A DNA stretch of 64,000 nucleotides from Pseudomonas fortuita (GTDB lineage: Bacteria; Pseudomonadota; Gammaproteobacteria; Pseudomonadales; Pseudomonadaceae): contig NZ_CP114035.2 in the NCBI RefSeq assembly GCF_026898135.2, forward strand, positions 3,513,501-3,577,500, in the 5' to 3' direction. The stretch's first letter is position 1, and each line of letters begins with the position of its first letter. Positions 19,091 through 28,354 of the stretch are shown one piece after another. Made by a program: the position numbers and the translations under genes. The notes under the pieces were generated by a model. The model was given only the letters and a program-made list of their open reading frames with translations. It did not search any database and was not told the origin of the DNA.

Positions 19091-19873
19091 ATGACCGCCC
19101 CCCTGAGCCTTGCAAGCCTTGCCCCCGAGCCCGACCCACGCCCGGTGCTGATCCGCATCGAAGGCCTGAACAAGCACTACGGCGCGTTCCACGTGCTGCA
19201 CAACATCAACCTGCAGGTGCGCGAAGGCGAACGCATCGTGCTGTGTGGGCCGTCCGGCTCGGGCAAGTCGACCCTCATCCGCTGCATCAACCGCCTGGAA
19301 GTGGCCCAGCAGGGCACCATCCAGGTGGATGGCATCGACCTGGCCGCCACCACCCGGGAAGCGGCGCAGGTGCGCAGCGACATCGGCATGGTGTTCCAGC
19401 ATTTCAACCTGTTCCCGCACATGAGCGTGCTCGACAACTGCCTGCTGGCCCCCACCAGCGTGCGCGGGCTGTCGCGCAAGGACGCCGAAGAGCGGGCGCG
19501 CATGTACCTGAGCAAGGTGGGTATCGAGAGCCAGGCGCACAAGTACCCCAGCCAGCTATCAGGCGGCCAGCAGCAGCGCGTCGCGATTGCCAGGGCACTG
19601 TGCATGAAGCCGCGGATCATGCTGTTTGACGAGCCCACCTCGGCGCTGGACCCGGAAATGGTCGCTGAAGTGCTGGATGTGCTGGTACAACTGGCCGGCA
19701 CGGGCATGACCATGCTCTGCGTCACCCATGAAATGGGCTTTGCCCGCCAGGTAGCCGAGCGGGTGCTGTTCCTTGAGGGTGGGCACATCATCGAAGACAG
19801 CCCGCCGCAGGTGTTCTTCAACCAGCCGCGTACCGAGCGGGCCAAGGCGTTCCTGGCGCAGATACTGCACTGA
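19091..19873 (+). CDS. Polar amino-acid ABC transporter ATPase
   Basis: This 260-residue GlnQ/HisP-type ATPase has Walker A GPSGSGKST, Q-loop FQHFNLFPHMSVLDN, signature LSGGQQQRVAIARAL, Walker B IMLFDEPTSALDPE and the switch histidine in CVTHEMGFARQVAERV. It is preceded by an about 20-residue N-terminal extension (MTAPLSLASLAPEPDPRPVL). It is the last gene of the importer-oxidase operon. Confidence 0.95.
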   Translation: MTAPLSLASLAPEPDPRPVLIRIEGLNKHYGAFHVLHNINLQVREGERIVLCGPSGSGKSTLIRCINRLEVAQQGTIQVDGIDLAATTREAAQVRSDIGMVFQHFNLFPHMSVLDNCLLAPTSVRGLSRKDAEERARMYLSKVGIESQAHKYPSQLSGGQQQRVAIARALCMKPRIMLFDEPTSALDPEMVAEVLDVLVQLAGTGMTMLCVTHEMGFARQVAERVLFLEGGHIIEDSPPQVFFNQPRTERAKAFLAQILH

Positions 19874-19898
19874 GCAAAATATTTGATGCTTGTGCTGA

Positions 19899-19988
19899 CC
19901 CTATCGCCGGCAAGCCAGCTCCCCAGGATGTCTGCAGCTTTCAAGGCCGATGCAGTACCTGTGGGAGCTGGCTTGCCGGCGATAGGGC
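19899..19988. repeat. REP pair in the 440-bp gap before the C26 peptidase gene
   Basis: CCTATCGCCGGCAAGCCAGCT and AGCTGGCTTGCCGGCGATAGG form long inverted arms downstream of the ABC ATPase gene. The remainder of the gap (19989-20313) shows no gene and holds the leader of the peptidase gene. Confidence 0.85.
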
Positions 19989-20313
19989 CAGTAGCACAAA
20001 CTCCAGGCCCCCTTCATTGCACCGCTGCAAAGACCCAACTGCGTCGTTAAATATTATTGACCAACACCCCCGCCAAACCCACGCCGCCACAGGCCCGCAT
20101 CGGTTTCAGCCCCCAAAAACCGGTGCATTCCCCGCACTAAAGCCCGCTTCCGTCGTTTGACATATCGAACGGCTCTGGCAAGCTATCTACAAGCCCCGAC
20201 CGGAATCGTCGCCTCTGACGAGCCGGCAGTGCTCGGAGCTTCAGGCTGCACCCAGGGCCCCGCGCCGTGCACCTGCACAACAACGACAGGCTGAACCTGT
20301 CCCAAGGTGACAT

Positions 20314-21123
20314 ATGTCCAACAGCAACATTGGCAACAAGCAACCTTCCCTGCGCAAACCCGTCGTCCTGATGACCATGGGCAGCCAAGAGCGCAAAGGC
20401 CATGACTATCAGGTCATGACCCACAAATACATCACCCCGCTGGTCGAATTCTCCGATTGCGTCCCGGTACTGGTGCCCACCTGCTGCGGCACTGAAGACC
20501 TCGACACCTACCTGGACATGGCCGACGGCGTGTACCTGACCGGCGCTGGCAGCAACATCGACCCGGCCCTTTACGGCCAGGAGAATGAAACCCCAGGCAA
20601 GGGCCAGGACCAGAACCGCGACCTGTTCGACATCCCGCTGGTGAAAGCGGCGATCAAGCGTGGCCTGCCGATTTTCGGTATCTGCCGTGGCATGCAGGAA
20701 ATCAACGTGGCCCTGGGTGGCGACATCTACCAGAAGGTCTACGCCGAGCCTGGCTTCAACGACCACCGGGAAAACCCTGAAGACCCGGTTGAAGTGCAGT
20801 ACGCCCAGGTACATGGTGTGAAGATCAAGCCGGGCAGCTGGCTGCGTGACACCCTGGGTACCGACGAAATTCGCGTCAACTCGCTGCATGGCCAAGGGCT
20901 GCGCACGCTCGGCGCCGGCATCGAAGCCATCGCACTGGCCGAAGACGGCCTGGTCGAGGCCATTCACGCCCCGAGCATTTCGCCCTTCCTGTTCGCTGTG
21001 CAGTGGCACCCGGAGTGGCAAGCTGCGAAGAACCCGGATTCGATCAAGATGTTCCAGGCCTTCGGCGATGCTTGCCGTGCCCAGGTACGCAAAGCGCAAA
21101 TCAAGCGCCAGCACGCGGCCTGA
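20314..21123 (+). CDS. Class I glutamine-amidotransferase-like peptidase C26 (PuuD-like)
   Basis: This 269-residue protein belongs to the gamma-glutamyl-GABA hydrolase family. The nucleophile is C124 in GLPIFGICRGMQEINVALGG and the catalytic His-Glu pair lies in QWHPEW (H232, E234). The segment DGVYLTGAGSNIDPALYG is also standard for PuuD. It hydrolyses a gamma-glutamyl amide bond in the cytoplasm, but no puuABC genes adjoin it; it lies alone between the D-lysine and the sugar-diacid clusters. A gamma-glutamylated amine intermediate is therefore not predictable. A GC-rich hairpin follows the stop codon. Confidence 0.88.
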   Translation: MSNSNIGNKQPSLRKPVVLMTMGSQERKGHDYQVMTHKYITPLVEFSDCVPVLVPTCCGTEDLDTYLDMADGVYLTGAGSNIDPALYGQENETPGKGQDQNRDLFDIPLVKAAIKRGLPIFGICRGMQEINVALGGDIYQKVYAEPGFNDHRENPEDPVEVQYAQVHGVKIKPGSWLRDTLGTDEIRVNSLHGQGLRTLGAGIEAIALAEDGLVEAIHAPSISPFLFAVQWHPEWQAAKNPDSIKMFQAFGDACRAQVRKAQIKRQHAA

Positions 21124-21149
21124 CCTTCAGTTTCCTCTGCTTTGATCGC

Positions 21150-21170
21150 GGGGCGGCGCAAGGCCGCCCC
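21150..21170 (+). terminator. Terminator-like hairpin after the C26 peptidase gene
   Basis: GGGGCGGC/GCCGCCCC stem with a GCAAG loop, 27 bases after the stop codon. No T run follows, so it may be a weak terminator only. Confidence 0.5.
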
Positions 21171-21340
21171 CGTATCCCCGGTCACCCTCTGCTGGTCCCA
21201 GAACACTTCCCGTGGAATCGGGCGGCGGCCTTGTGCCTGTCTCCGCGATCGTTTTTTTCCTTCCCCATAAAGAGATACGATGACTGATAGCGGATAGTCT
21301 GCCATCGGTGTCTTGCCTTGCGCCATGGTTCGCCTGCATT

Positions 21341-21372
21341 GGCCTCTTCGCGGGTAAACCCGCGAAGAGGCC
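21341..21372. repeat. Perfect 15-bp palindrome upstream of kdgD
   Basis: GGCCTCTTCGCGGGT and its exact reverse complement are separated by two A residues. It resembles one arm of the local REP family folded back on itself. It lies in the 388-bp gap between the peptidase gene and kdgD, about 70 bases before the candidate operator. Confidence 0.8.
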
Positions 21373-21443
21373 AGTACAGGTAATCCCCCTTCCTCCTTGC
21401 CTCACTGCAAAAAATCTCGCAAAGGGGACTAGTCATCGCTCAG

Positions 21444-21459
21444 GTTGTACGATAACTTA
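21444..21459 (+). promoter_or_regulatory. Candidate GntR operator before kdgD
   Basis: GTTGTACGATAACTTA lies 52 bases upstream of the kdgD start codon. The same motif with 14 of 16 identical bases occurs upstream of the GntR/FadR regulator gene at 28204-28219. Its outer GTT...AAC arms form an imperfect palindrome, as usual for FadR-subfamily sites. Function is inferred from this sharing. Confidence 0.55.
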
Positions 21460-21511
21460 CCTCCAGCACAGAACAACACCTTCACCCAAGCGCCACAGGA
21501 TGCCTACAACA

Positions 21512-22423
21512 ATGAATCCACAAGAACTTAAATCCATCCTCTCCCACGGCCTGCTGTCTTTCCCGGTCACCGACTTCAACGCCCAGGGCGATTTCCACCA
21601 GGCTGGCTACATCAAGCGCCTGGAATGGCTGGCCCCGTATGGCGCCAGCGCCCTGTTCGCCGCGGGTGGTACCGGTGAGTTCTTCTCCCTGGCCGCCAGC
21701 GAATACAGCCAGGTGATCAAGACCGCCGTCGACACCTGCGCCACTTCTGTCCCTATCCTCGCTGGCGTGGGCGGCTCCACCCGCCAGGCCATCGAATACG
21801 CACAGGAAGCCGAGCGCCTGGGTGCCAAAGGCCTGCTGCTGCTGCCGCACTACCTGACCGAAGCCAGCCAGGACGGCGTCGCCGCCCACGTCGAAGCAGT
21901 GTGCAAATCGGTGAAGATCGGCGTGGTGGTGTACAACCGCAACGTCTGCCGCCTGAATGCCGACCTGCTGGAAAAACTGGCCGAGCGCTGCCCGAACCTG
22001 ATCGGCTACAAGGATGGCCTGGGTGATATCGAGCTGATGGTGTCGATCCGTCGCCGCCTGGGCGAGCGTTTCAGCTATCTGGGCGGCCTGCCGACCGCCG
22101 AAGTGTATGCTGCCGCCTACAAGGCCCTGGGCGTACCGGTGTACTCCTCCGCCGTGTTCAACTTCGTGCCGAAGACCGCCATGGACTTCTACAACGCCAT
22201 CGCCCGTGACGACCACGCTTCCGTGGCCAAACTGATCGACGATTTCTTCCTGCCGTACCTGGACATCCGCAACCGCAAGGCCGGCTACGCCGTGAGCATC
22301 GTCAAGGCCGGTGCCAAAATTGCCGGTTACGACGCTGGCCCGGTGCGCACGCCGCTGACCGACCTCACCGCAGAAGAGTACGAGATGCTCGCCGCGCTGA
22401 TGGACAAGATGGGCCCGCAGTAA
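21512..22423 (+). CDS. kdgD: 5-dehydro-4-deoxyglucarate dehydratase KdgD
   Basis: This 303-residue DapA-superfamily enzyme dehydrates and decarboxylates 5-keto-4-deoxy-D-glucarate to alpha-ketoglutarate semialdehyde (2,5-dioxopentanoate). The start [20 protein letters not shown] and the [14 protein letters not shown] motif are those of known Pseudomonas KdgD. The Schiff-base lysine is K167 in [11 protein letters not shown]. An in-frame ATG at 21500 is a possible alternative start, but the family begins at MNPQEL. It is the first gene of the galactarate/glucarate operon; the next enzyme downstream in the pathway is the dehydrogenase at 25685. Confidence 0.96.
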   Translation: MNPQELKSILSHGLLSFPVTDFNAQGDFHQAGYIKRLEWLAPYGASALFAAGGTGEFFSLAASEYSQVIKTAVDTCATSVPILAGVGGSTRQAIEYAQEAERLGAKGLLLLPHYLTEASQDGVAAHVEAVCKSVKIGVVVYNRNVCRLNADLLEKLAERCPNLIGYKDGLGDIELMVSIRRRLGERFSYLGGLPTAEVYAAAYKALGVPVYSSAVFNFVPKTAMDFYNAIARDDHASVAKLIDDFFLPYLDIRNRKAGYAVSIVKAGAKIAGYDAGPVRTPLTDLTAEEYEMLAALMDKMGPQ

Positions 22424-22453
22424 GCGTTGCCCGCGGCCTGCCACATGCCGCGC

Positions 22454-22478
22454 CCGGAGTGGGCCAGCCCCGCTCCGG
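22454..22478 (+). terminator. Hairpin between kdgD and the MFS gene
   Basis: CCGGAGTGGG/CCCGCTCCGG stem with one G-T pair and a 5-nt loop in the 104-bp gap. No T run, so it is more likely a processing or attenuation structure than a full terminator. Confidence 0.4.
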
Positions 22479-22527
22479 TTACAATTCGTGAGCCCGCACA
22501 AAAATAACTAGTGGGAGTATTGCCAGC

Positions 22528-23892
22528 ATGCAAGCGACTAAGAAGACGCATGTGCGCTACCTGATCCTGTTCATGCTGTTTCTGGTGACCACGATCAACT
22601 ATGCCGACCGCGCTACCATTGCTATCGCAGGTTCCAGCCTGCAGAAAGATCTCGGCATTGACGCCGTAACCCTCGGTTATATCTTTTCCGCCTTTGGATG
22701 GGCTTACGTGGCTGGCCAGATTCCTGGTGGCTGGCTGCTCGATCGCTTCGGTTCCAAAAACGTTTACGCTTTCAGCATCTTCACCTGGTCGCTGTTTACC
22801 CTGCTGCAGGGGTTTGTCGGTGGCCTGCCGGTTGCCTGGGCTGTCGTCACCCTCTTCACCCTGCGCTTTCTGGTCGGTTTCGCCGAAGCCCCGTCGTTCC
22901 CGGGCAACGCGCGCATCGTCGCCGCCTGGTTCCCGACGCAGGAGCGCGGCACTGCCTCAGCCATTTTCAACTCGGCGCAGTACTTTGCCACTGCGCTGTT
23001 CGCCCCGATCATGGGCTGGATCGTGTTCAGCTTCGGCTGGGAGCACGTGTTCGTGGTCATGGGTGTGCTGGGCATCATCTTCTCGATGGTGTGGCTGAAA
23101 ACCATTTACAACCCTCGCCAACACCCACGCATCAGCCAAAGCGAGCTCGAACACATCGAGCAGAACGGTGGCCTGGTGGACATGGACCAGAAGCGCGGCA
23201 ACGCCGGCCCGAAATGGGGCTACATCAAGCAACTGCTGACCAGCCGCATGCTGCTGGGCGTGTACCTGGGTCAGTACTGCATCAACGCCATCACCTACTT
23301 CTTCCTCACCTGGTTCCCCGTGTACCTTGTGCAGGAACGTGGCATGACCATCCTCAAGGCCGGCTTCATCGCCTCCCTGCCGGCGGTCTGCGGTTTCATT
23401 GGTGGCGTGCTGGGTGGCGTGATCTCCGACTGGCTGCTGCGCCGGGGCAACTCGCTGACCTTCTCGCGCAAACTGCCCATCGTGTGCGGCCTGCTGCTGT
23501 CGACCACCATGGTGTTCTGCAACTATGTGGATGCCGAGTGGATGGTGGTTGGTTTCATGACCCTGGCGTTCTTCGGTAAAGGCATTGGCGCGCTGGGCTG
23601 GGCGGTGGTGGCAGATACCTCGCCGAAGCAGATCGCCGGGCTGTCCGGTGGCCTGTTCAATACGTTCGGCAACATCGCCTCGATCACCACCCCTATCGTG
23701 ATCGGCTACATCATCAGCGCCACCGGCTCGTTCAAGTGGGCACTGGTGTACGTGGGCGCCAACGCCCTGGTAGCGGTGTTCAGCTACCTGGTGATCGTCG
23801 GCCCGATCAAGCGTATCGAGCTGCGCGACGATGCCCCAAAGCCACAGGCTGAGCCTGCCGCCAACGGCGAACTGGCCAGCTCGCGTCACTGA
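22528..23892 (+). CDS. gudP: MFS D-glucarate/D-galactarate transporter (GudP-like)
   Basis: This 454-residue major-facilitator protein has 12 predicted membrane helices. It belongs to the anion:cation symporter family of hexarate carriers: the start TTINYADRATIAIAGSSLQK and the motif GWAYVAGQIPGGWLLDRFGSK are typical of GudP/GarP/ExuT proteins, as is FAEAPSFPGNARIVAAWFP. It sits between kdgD and garD, so uptake of glucarate or galactarate in symport with protons is the natural role. A Shine-Dalgarno GTGGGAG lies about ten bases before the ATG. Confidence 0.92.
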   Translation: MQATKKTHVRYLILFMLFLVTTINYADRATIAIAGSSLQKDLGIDAVTLGYIFSAFGWAYVAGQIPGGWLLDRFGSKNVYAFSIFTWSLFTLLQGFVGGLPVAWAVVTLFTLRFLVGFAEAPSFPGNARIVAAWFPTQERGTASAIFNSAQYFATALFAPIMGWIVFSFGWEHVFVVMGVLGIIFSMVWLKTIYNPRQHPRISQSELEHIEQNGGLVDMDQKRGNAGPKWGYIKQLLTSRMLLGVYLGQYCINAITYFFLTWFPVYLVQERGMTILKAGFIASLPAVCGFIGGVLGGVISDWLLRRGNSLTFSRKLPIVCGLLLSTTMVFCNYVDAEWMVVGFMTLAFFGKGIGALGWAVVADTSPKQIAGLSGGLFNTFGNIASITTPIVIGYIISATGSFKWALVYVGANALVAVFSYLVIVGPIKRIELRDDAPKPQAEPAANGELASSRH

Positions 23893-23900
23893 GTGAACAC

Positions 23901-23927
23901 GCCCGCACCGATGCAACCGGTGCGGGC
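23901..23927 (+). terminator. Hairpin between the MFS gene and garD
   Basis: Perfect 10-bp stem GCCCGCACCG/CGGTGCGGGC with a 7-nt loop, nine bases after the MFS stop codon; followed by GGATGTACAAAAAA rather than T. It may limit read-through into garD. Confidence 0.45.
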
Positions 23928-23971
23928 GGATGTACAAAAAAGCCTGAGAACCTGACAAGTAGGGCCCAAAC

Positions 23972-25525
23972 ATGCAGTTGATCGAACATTCCGACTCGCC
24001 CCGCTACGTCCGCCTGCACGACGACGATAACGTCGTGGTGGTGGTCAACGACGGCGGCCTGGGCGAAGGTGCCCGCTTTGCCGACGGCCTGACTCTGGTC
24101 GAAGGGGTGCCACAAAGCCACAAGGTGGCCACCGTGGCCATCGCCAAAGGTGAGCCGGTGCGCCGCTATGGGCAAATCATTGGCTACGCGCTGGAAGACC
24201 TGCACCAGGGCAGCTGGGTGCAGGAAAGCCAACTGGCCATGCCGTCCGCCCCGGAGCTGGACAGCCTGCCGCGCTGCGATGCCGTCCCACACCCGCTGCC
24301 GCCGCTCGAAGGCTTCACGTTCGAAGGCTACCGCAACGCCGACGGCACCGTCGGCACCCGCAACATCCTCGGTATCACCACCACCGTGCAGTGCGTGACC
24401 GGCGTGCTCGAGCATGCGGTCAAGCGTATTCGCAGTGAACTGCTGCCCAAGTACCCCAATGTCGATGACGTGGTAGCCATCACCCACAGCTACGGCTGCG
24501 GGGTGGCCATCAACGCGCGCGATGCCTACATCCCGATCCGCACCGTGCGCAACCTGGCGCGCAACCCCAACCTGGGTGGCGAGGCGCTGGTCATCAGCCT
24601 GGGCTGCGAAAAGCTGCAGGCCGGCCAGGTGATGCACGAAAACGACCCTTCGGTAGACCTCAGCGACCCGTGGCTGTACCGCCTGCAGGACGCCAGCCTG
24701 GGCTTTGTGGAAATGATCGAGCAGATCATGGCGCTGGCCGAAACCCGACTGAAGAAACTTGACCAGCGCCGCCGCGAAACCGTACCGGCCAGCGAGTTGA
24801 TCCTTGGCATGCAGTGCGGTGGCAGCGACGCCTTCTCGGGCATCACCGCCAACCCCGCGCTGGGCTACGCCGCCGACTTGCTGGTACGCGCCGGCGCCAC
24901 CGTGCTGTTCTCCGAAGTGACCGAGGTGCGCGACGCCATCTACATGCTGACCTCACGTGCCGAAAACCAGGAGGTCGCCGGCGCCCTGATCCGCGAAATG
25001 GACTGGTACGACCGCTACCTGCAACAAGGCGCCGCCGACCGCAGCGCCAACACGACGCCGGGCAACAAAAAAGGTGGCCTGTCCAATATCGTCGAGAAGT
25101 CGCTGGGGTCGATCGTCAAGTCCGGCAGTGGCGCTATTCAGGGCGTGCTCGGCCCAGGCGAGCGGGTAACGCGCAAGGGCCTGATTTTCTGCGCCACCCC
25201 GGCCAGCGACTTTGTCTGCGGCACCCTGCAACTGGCCGCCGGCATGAACCTGCATGTGTTCACCACTGGCCGAGGCACGCCCTACGGGCTGGCCATGGCA
25301 CCAGTGGTCAAGGTGTGCACGCGCAGCGAACTGGCCCAGCGTTGGCCCGACCTGATCGATATTGACGCCGGGCGCATCGCCACAGGGCGTTCGAGCATCG
25401 AAGAGCTGGGCTGGGAACTGTTCCATTACTACCTGGACGTAGCCAGCGGCCGCAAGCAGACCTGGGCCGAGCAGCACCGCCTGCACAACGACATCACCCT
25501 GTTCAACCCGGCACCGATTACCTGA
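23972..25525 (+). CDS. garD: Galactarate dehydratase GarD
   Basis: This 517-residue enzyme of the UxaA/GarD hydrolyase family dehydrates galactarate (mucate) to 5-keto-4-deoxyglucarate, the KdgD substrate. The N-terminal SAF-like part is followed by [63 protein letters not shown] and, near the end, [19 protein letters not shown], all family landmarks with the metal-binding cysteines and histidines. Length matches the E. coli enzyme. It is in the same direction as kdgD and the transporter. Confidence 0.94.
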   Translation: MQLIEHSDSPRYVRLHDDDNVVVVVNDGGLGEGARFADGLTLVEGVPQSHKVATVAIAKGEPVRRYGQIIGYALEDLHQGSWVQESQLAMPSAPELDSLPRCDAVPHPLPPLEGFTFEGYRNADGTVGTRNILGITTTVQCVTGVLEHAVKRIRSELLPKYPNVDDVVAITHSYGCGVAINARDAYIPIRTVRNLARNPNLGGEALVISLGCEKLQAGQVMHENDPSVDLSDPWLYRLQDASLGFVEMIEQIMALAETRLKKLDQRRRETVPASELILGMQCGGSDAFSGITANPALGYAADLLVRAGATVLFSEVTEVRDAIYMLTSRAENQEVAGALIREMDWYDRYLQQGAADRSANTTPGNKKGGLSNIVEKSLGSIVKSGSGAIQGVLGPGERVTRKGLIFCATPASDFVCGTLQLAAGMNLHVFTTGRGTPYGLAMAPVVKVCTRSELAQRWPDLIDIDAGRIATGRSSIEELGWELFHYYLDVASGRKQTWAEQHRLHNDITLFNPAPIT

Positions 25526-25564
25526 TGCCCCAGGGGTTGCTGGACCATAGAACCAACCCCTTCC

Positions 25565-25651
25565 CTGTGGGAGCGGGCATGCCCGCGAACACCGGCAAAG
25601 CCGGTGCCATACACCGGGTTGCCTGCTTCGCGGGCACGCCCGCTCCCACAG
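25565..25651. repeat. REP pair (BIME)
   Basis: TGTGGGAGCGGGCATGCCCGCG and CGCGGGCACGCCCGCTCCCACA in inverted order with an inner CACCGGCAAAGCCGGTG hairpin, in the garD-dehydrogenase gap. Confidence 0.85.
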
Positions 25652-25684
25652 TCCAATTCCCCGTCAGCCAACAGGAGCACCCCA

Positions 25685-27265
25685 ATGCCTGAAATCCTCG
25701 GCCACAACTTCATCGCCGGCCAGCGCAGCGCCGCTGGCACTCAGCGCCTGCAGAGCCTGGACGCCAGCACTGGCGAAGCCCTGCCCTACAGCTTCGCTCA
25801 AGCCAGCGAAGCTGAAGTAGACCAGGCCGCCAAGGCCGCCGCTGCCGCCTTCGCTGAGTTCCGCCAACTGGCCCCGGCCCGCCGCGCCGAATTCCTCGAC
25901 GCCATCGCCGCCGAACTGGACGAGCTGGACGACGCCTTCGTCGCCATCGTCTGCCGCGAAACCGCCCTGCCCGCCGCCCGTATTCAAGGCGAGCGTGGGC
26001 GCACCAGTGGCCAGATGCGCCTGTTCGCCCAGGTATTGCGCCGTGGCGATTTCCTCGGTGCACGTATCGACCTGGCCTTGCCAGAGCGCCAGCCGATACC
26101 GCGCGTGGACCTGCGCCAGATGCGCATTGGCGTCGGCCCGGTCGCCGTGTTCGGTGCCAGTAACTTCCCGCTAGCCTTCTCTACCGCCGGCGGCGATACC
26201 GCTGCGGCGCTGGCCGCCGGTTGCCCGGTGGTGTTCAAGGCGCACAGCGGCCATATGGCCACTGCCGACCTTGTCGGGTGCGCCATCGTGCGCGCCGCCG
26301 AGCGCACCGGCATGCCCAAGGGTGTGTTCAACATGGTATTCGGTGGCGGTGTAGGCGAGTGGCTGGTCAAGCACCCGGCCATCCAGGCCGTCGGCTTCAC
26401 CGGCTCGCTCAAGGGCGGCGACGCCTTGTGCCGCATGGCCGCCGAGCGCCCACAGCCGATTCCTGTGTTTGCCGAGATGTCCAGCATCAACCCGGTCATC
26501 ATCCTGCCAGCCGCCCTGGCCAAACGTGGCGAGGCCATCGCCCGCGAACTGGCAGGCTCGGTGTGCATGGGTGCCGGCCAGTTCTGCACCAACCCTGGGT
26601 TGGTGATCGGCCTGCAATCACCACAGTACAGCCAGCTACTGGCCGACCTTGGCCAGCATCTGGACCAGCAGGCTGGGCAAACCATGCTCAACGCAGGGGG
26701 CTTGCGCAGCTACGTGGGAGGGCTTGAGCACCTGCAGGCCCATGCCGGTATCGAGCACCTGGCCGGCCAGCCGCAAGAAGGCAACCAGGCCCGCGCCCAG
26801 CTGTTCAAGGCCGATGCCCGCCTGCTGGTCGAGTCTGATCCGCTGCTGCAGGAGGAAGTGTTCGGCCCAACCACCGTGGCCGTAGAAGTGCAGGACAACG
26901 ACCAACTGCGCAACGCCCTGCTGGGCCTGCGTGGCCAGCTGACCGCTACCCTGATCGGCGAAGCGGAAGATTTCGAGGCCTACGCCTGGCTGGTGCCGCT
27001 GCTGGAGGAGAAAGTCGGACGCATCCTGATCAATGGCTACCCGACTGGTGTCGAAGTAAGTGATGCCATGGTCCACGGTGGGCCTTACCCTGCGACCTCG
27101 GATGCCCGCGGTACCTCGGTGGGTACCTTGGCCATCGACCGCTTCCTGCGCCCGGTGTGTTACCAGAACTACCCGCAGGCCCTGCTGCCTGAAGCCTTGC
27201 GCGACGGAAACCCATTGGGGCTGCGCCGCCTGGTGAATGGGCAATGGAGTGACCAGGCGATCTGA
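25685..27265 (+). CDS. Alpha-ketoglutaric semialdehyde dehydrogenase
   Basis: This 526-residue NAD(P)-dependent aldehyde dehydrogenase oxidises 2,5-dioxopentanoate to alpha-ketoglutarate, the last step of the glucarate/galactarate pathway that feeds the TCA cycle. The catalytic cysteine is C301 in GAGQFCTNPG and the general base is E264 in VFAEMSSINPV; the nucleotide-binding VFGASNFPLAFSTAGGDTAA is present. The FCTNPG variant is the hallmark of type II/III KGSADH. The start at 25685 has AGGAG about 8 bases upstream; the longer frame reads through the REP element and is not coding. A strong terminator follows. Confidence 0.94.
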   Translation: MPEILGHNFIAGQRSAAGTQRLQSLDASTGEALPYSFAQASEAEVDQAAKAAAAAFAEFRQLAPARRAEFLDAIAAELDELDDAFVAIVCRETALPAARIQGERGRTSGQMRLFAQVLRRGDFLGARIDLALPERQPIPRVDLRQMRIGVGPVAVFGASNFPLAFSTAGGDTAAALAAGCPVVFKAHSGHMATADLVGCAIVRAAERTGMPKGVFNMVFGGGVGEWLVKHPAIQAVGFTGSLKGGDALCRMAAERPQPIPVFAEMSSINPVIILPAALAKRGEAIARELAGSVCMGAGQFCTNPGLVIGLQSPQYSQLLADLGQHLDQQAGQTMLNAGGLRSYVGGLEHLQAHAGIEHLAGQPQEGNQARAQLFKADARLLVESDPLLQEEVFGPTTVAVEVQDNDQLRNALLGLRGQLTATLIGEAEDFEAYAWLVPLLEEKVGRILINGYPTGVEVSDAMVHGGPYPATSDARGTSVGTLAIDRFLRPVCYQNYPQALLPEALRDGNPLGLRRLVNGQWSDQAI

Positions 27266-27283
27266 CCGAACGCCTGAAACAAC

Positions 27284-27312
27284 AAAGCCCCGCATATGGC
27301 GGGGCTTTTCTT
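27284..27312 (+). terminator. Rho-independent terminator of the hexarate operon
   Basis: AAAGCCCCGC/GCGGGGCTTT stem with loop ATATG, followed by TTTTC. It is positioned 18 bases after the dehydrogenase stop codon. Confidence 0.9.
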
Positions 27313-27406
27313 TGGGCTTTAGCGCCCTGCTACACCCTCAAGGATATGCAGGTCCCAGTGGGAGCGGCCGTGCCCGCGAAGAGGCCAGTACCGGCGACCA
27401 AAGGTC

Positions 27407-28156
27407 TCAGACCCCCTGCGCCTCAGCCTCTTCATGCACCTGACGCAAGCGCTCACGGCTATTGCTCAGGTGCATGCGCATGGCCATTTTTGCCCCTTCA
27501 CTGTCACGCCGGGCGATTGCTTCATAAATGGCCTCGTGCTCATGCATCAAGCGGCTCATGTAGTGCGCCTGGTCATCATGCGCCAACCGCGCAGAGTTCA
27601 CCCGGGTACGCGGGATGATGCTGGTACCCAAGTGGTTGATGATATCGGCAAAGTAGTGGTTGCCGCTGGCCTGGGCAATGCGCAGGTGGAACTGGAAGTC
27701 CGCCGAGACCGCATCATTGGCATGGGCCGCCCCTTCGTTGAGTTCGTCCAGCGCCGCGCGCATGCCCGCCAGCTCTTCATCACTGCGCCGCTGCGCCGCC
27801 AGGCCCGCCGATTCGATCTCCAGCGCAATACGCAATTCCAGCACCGCCAGCACTTCACGCAGGGTGACCACAGTCGCCGGGTCGATGCGAAAGCCCCCCG
27901 AAGCGGGCGCGTCCAGCACGAACGTACCGATCCCATGGCGTGTCTCGACCTGCCCGGCCGCCTGCAGCCGCGAGATCGCCTCACGCACCACGGTGCGGCT
28001 CACGCCCTCTTCAACCATGATCTGCGATTCGGTCGGCAGCTTGTCGCCACGCTTGAGCTGGCCACTGCGAATGCGTTCGGTCAGCACTGTGACCAGTTCC
28101 TGGGCCAGACTACGCGGCTTGCGCCGGGTCCTTGCCTGTACCTGCTGCTCTGTCAT
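27407..28156 (-). CDS. GntR/FadR-family transcriptional regulator
   Basis: This 249-residue regulator has an N-terminal winged helix (LAQELVTVLTERIRSGQLKR GDKLPTESQI... VSRTVVREAISRLQ) and a C-terminal FCD ligand domain with the metal-binding Asp/His pattern (D/H residues in FQFHLRIAQASGNHYFADI and LMHEHEAIYEAI). It lies convergent to the hexarate operon and its own upstream region carries a copy of the motif found before kdgD, so autoregulation and control of the hexarate genes are likely. The start at 28156 was chosen over a GTG at 28171; both are plausible. Confidence 0.9.
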   Translation of the reverse strand: MTEQQVQARTRRKPRSLAQELVTVLTERIRSGQLKRGDKLPTESQIMVEEGVSRTVVREAISRLQAAGQVETRHGIGTFVLDAPASGGFRIDPATVVTLREVLAVLELRIALEIESAGLAAQRRSDEELAGMRAALDELNEGAAHANDAVSADFQFHLRIAQASGNHYFADIINHLGTSIIPRTRVNSARLAHDDQAHYMSRLMHEHEAIYEAIARRDSEGAKMAMRMHLSNSRERLRQVHEEAEAQGV

Positions 28157-28203
28157 TGCCCTGTATTTCACCTTGGAAGACAGCGCTCATCATAGCGCAA
28201 GCA

Positions 28204-28219
28204 GTTGTACGATCACATA
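28204..28219 (-). promoter_or_regulatory. Candidate operator before the GntR gene
   Basis: GTTGTACGATCACATA (read on the plus strand) lies 48 bases upstream of the regulator start codon and matches the kdgD site at 14 of 16 bases. Confidence 0.55.
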
Positions 28220-28354
28220 CACCCGGTGCGGTATTTATTGCTCCTGCTTGCATCCCTCGCCCATGGAAAAACCGGTACAAGCGCTGGCCCAGAGCCCGCA
28301 CAAGCCTGTACTGTGCGCCTTTGCGCTCACTCATCCATGGAAGGAAAATGCAGC

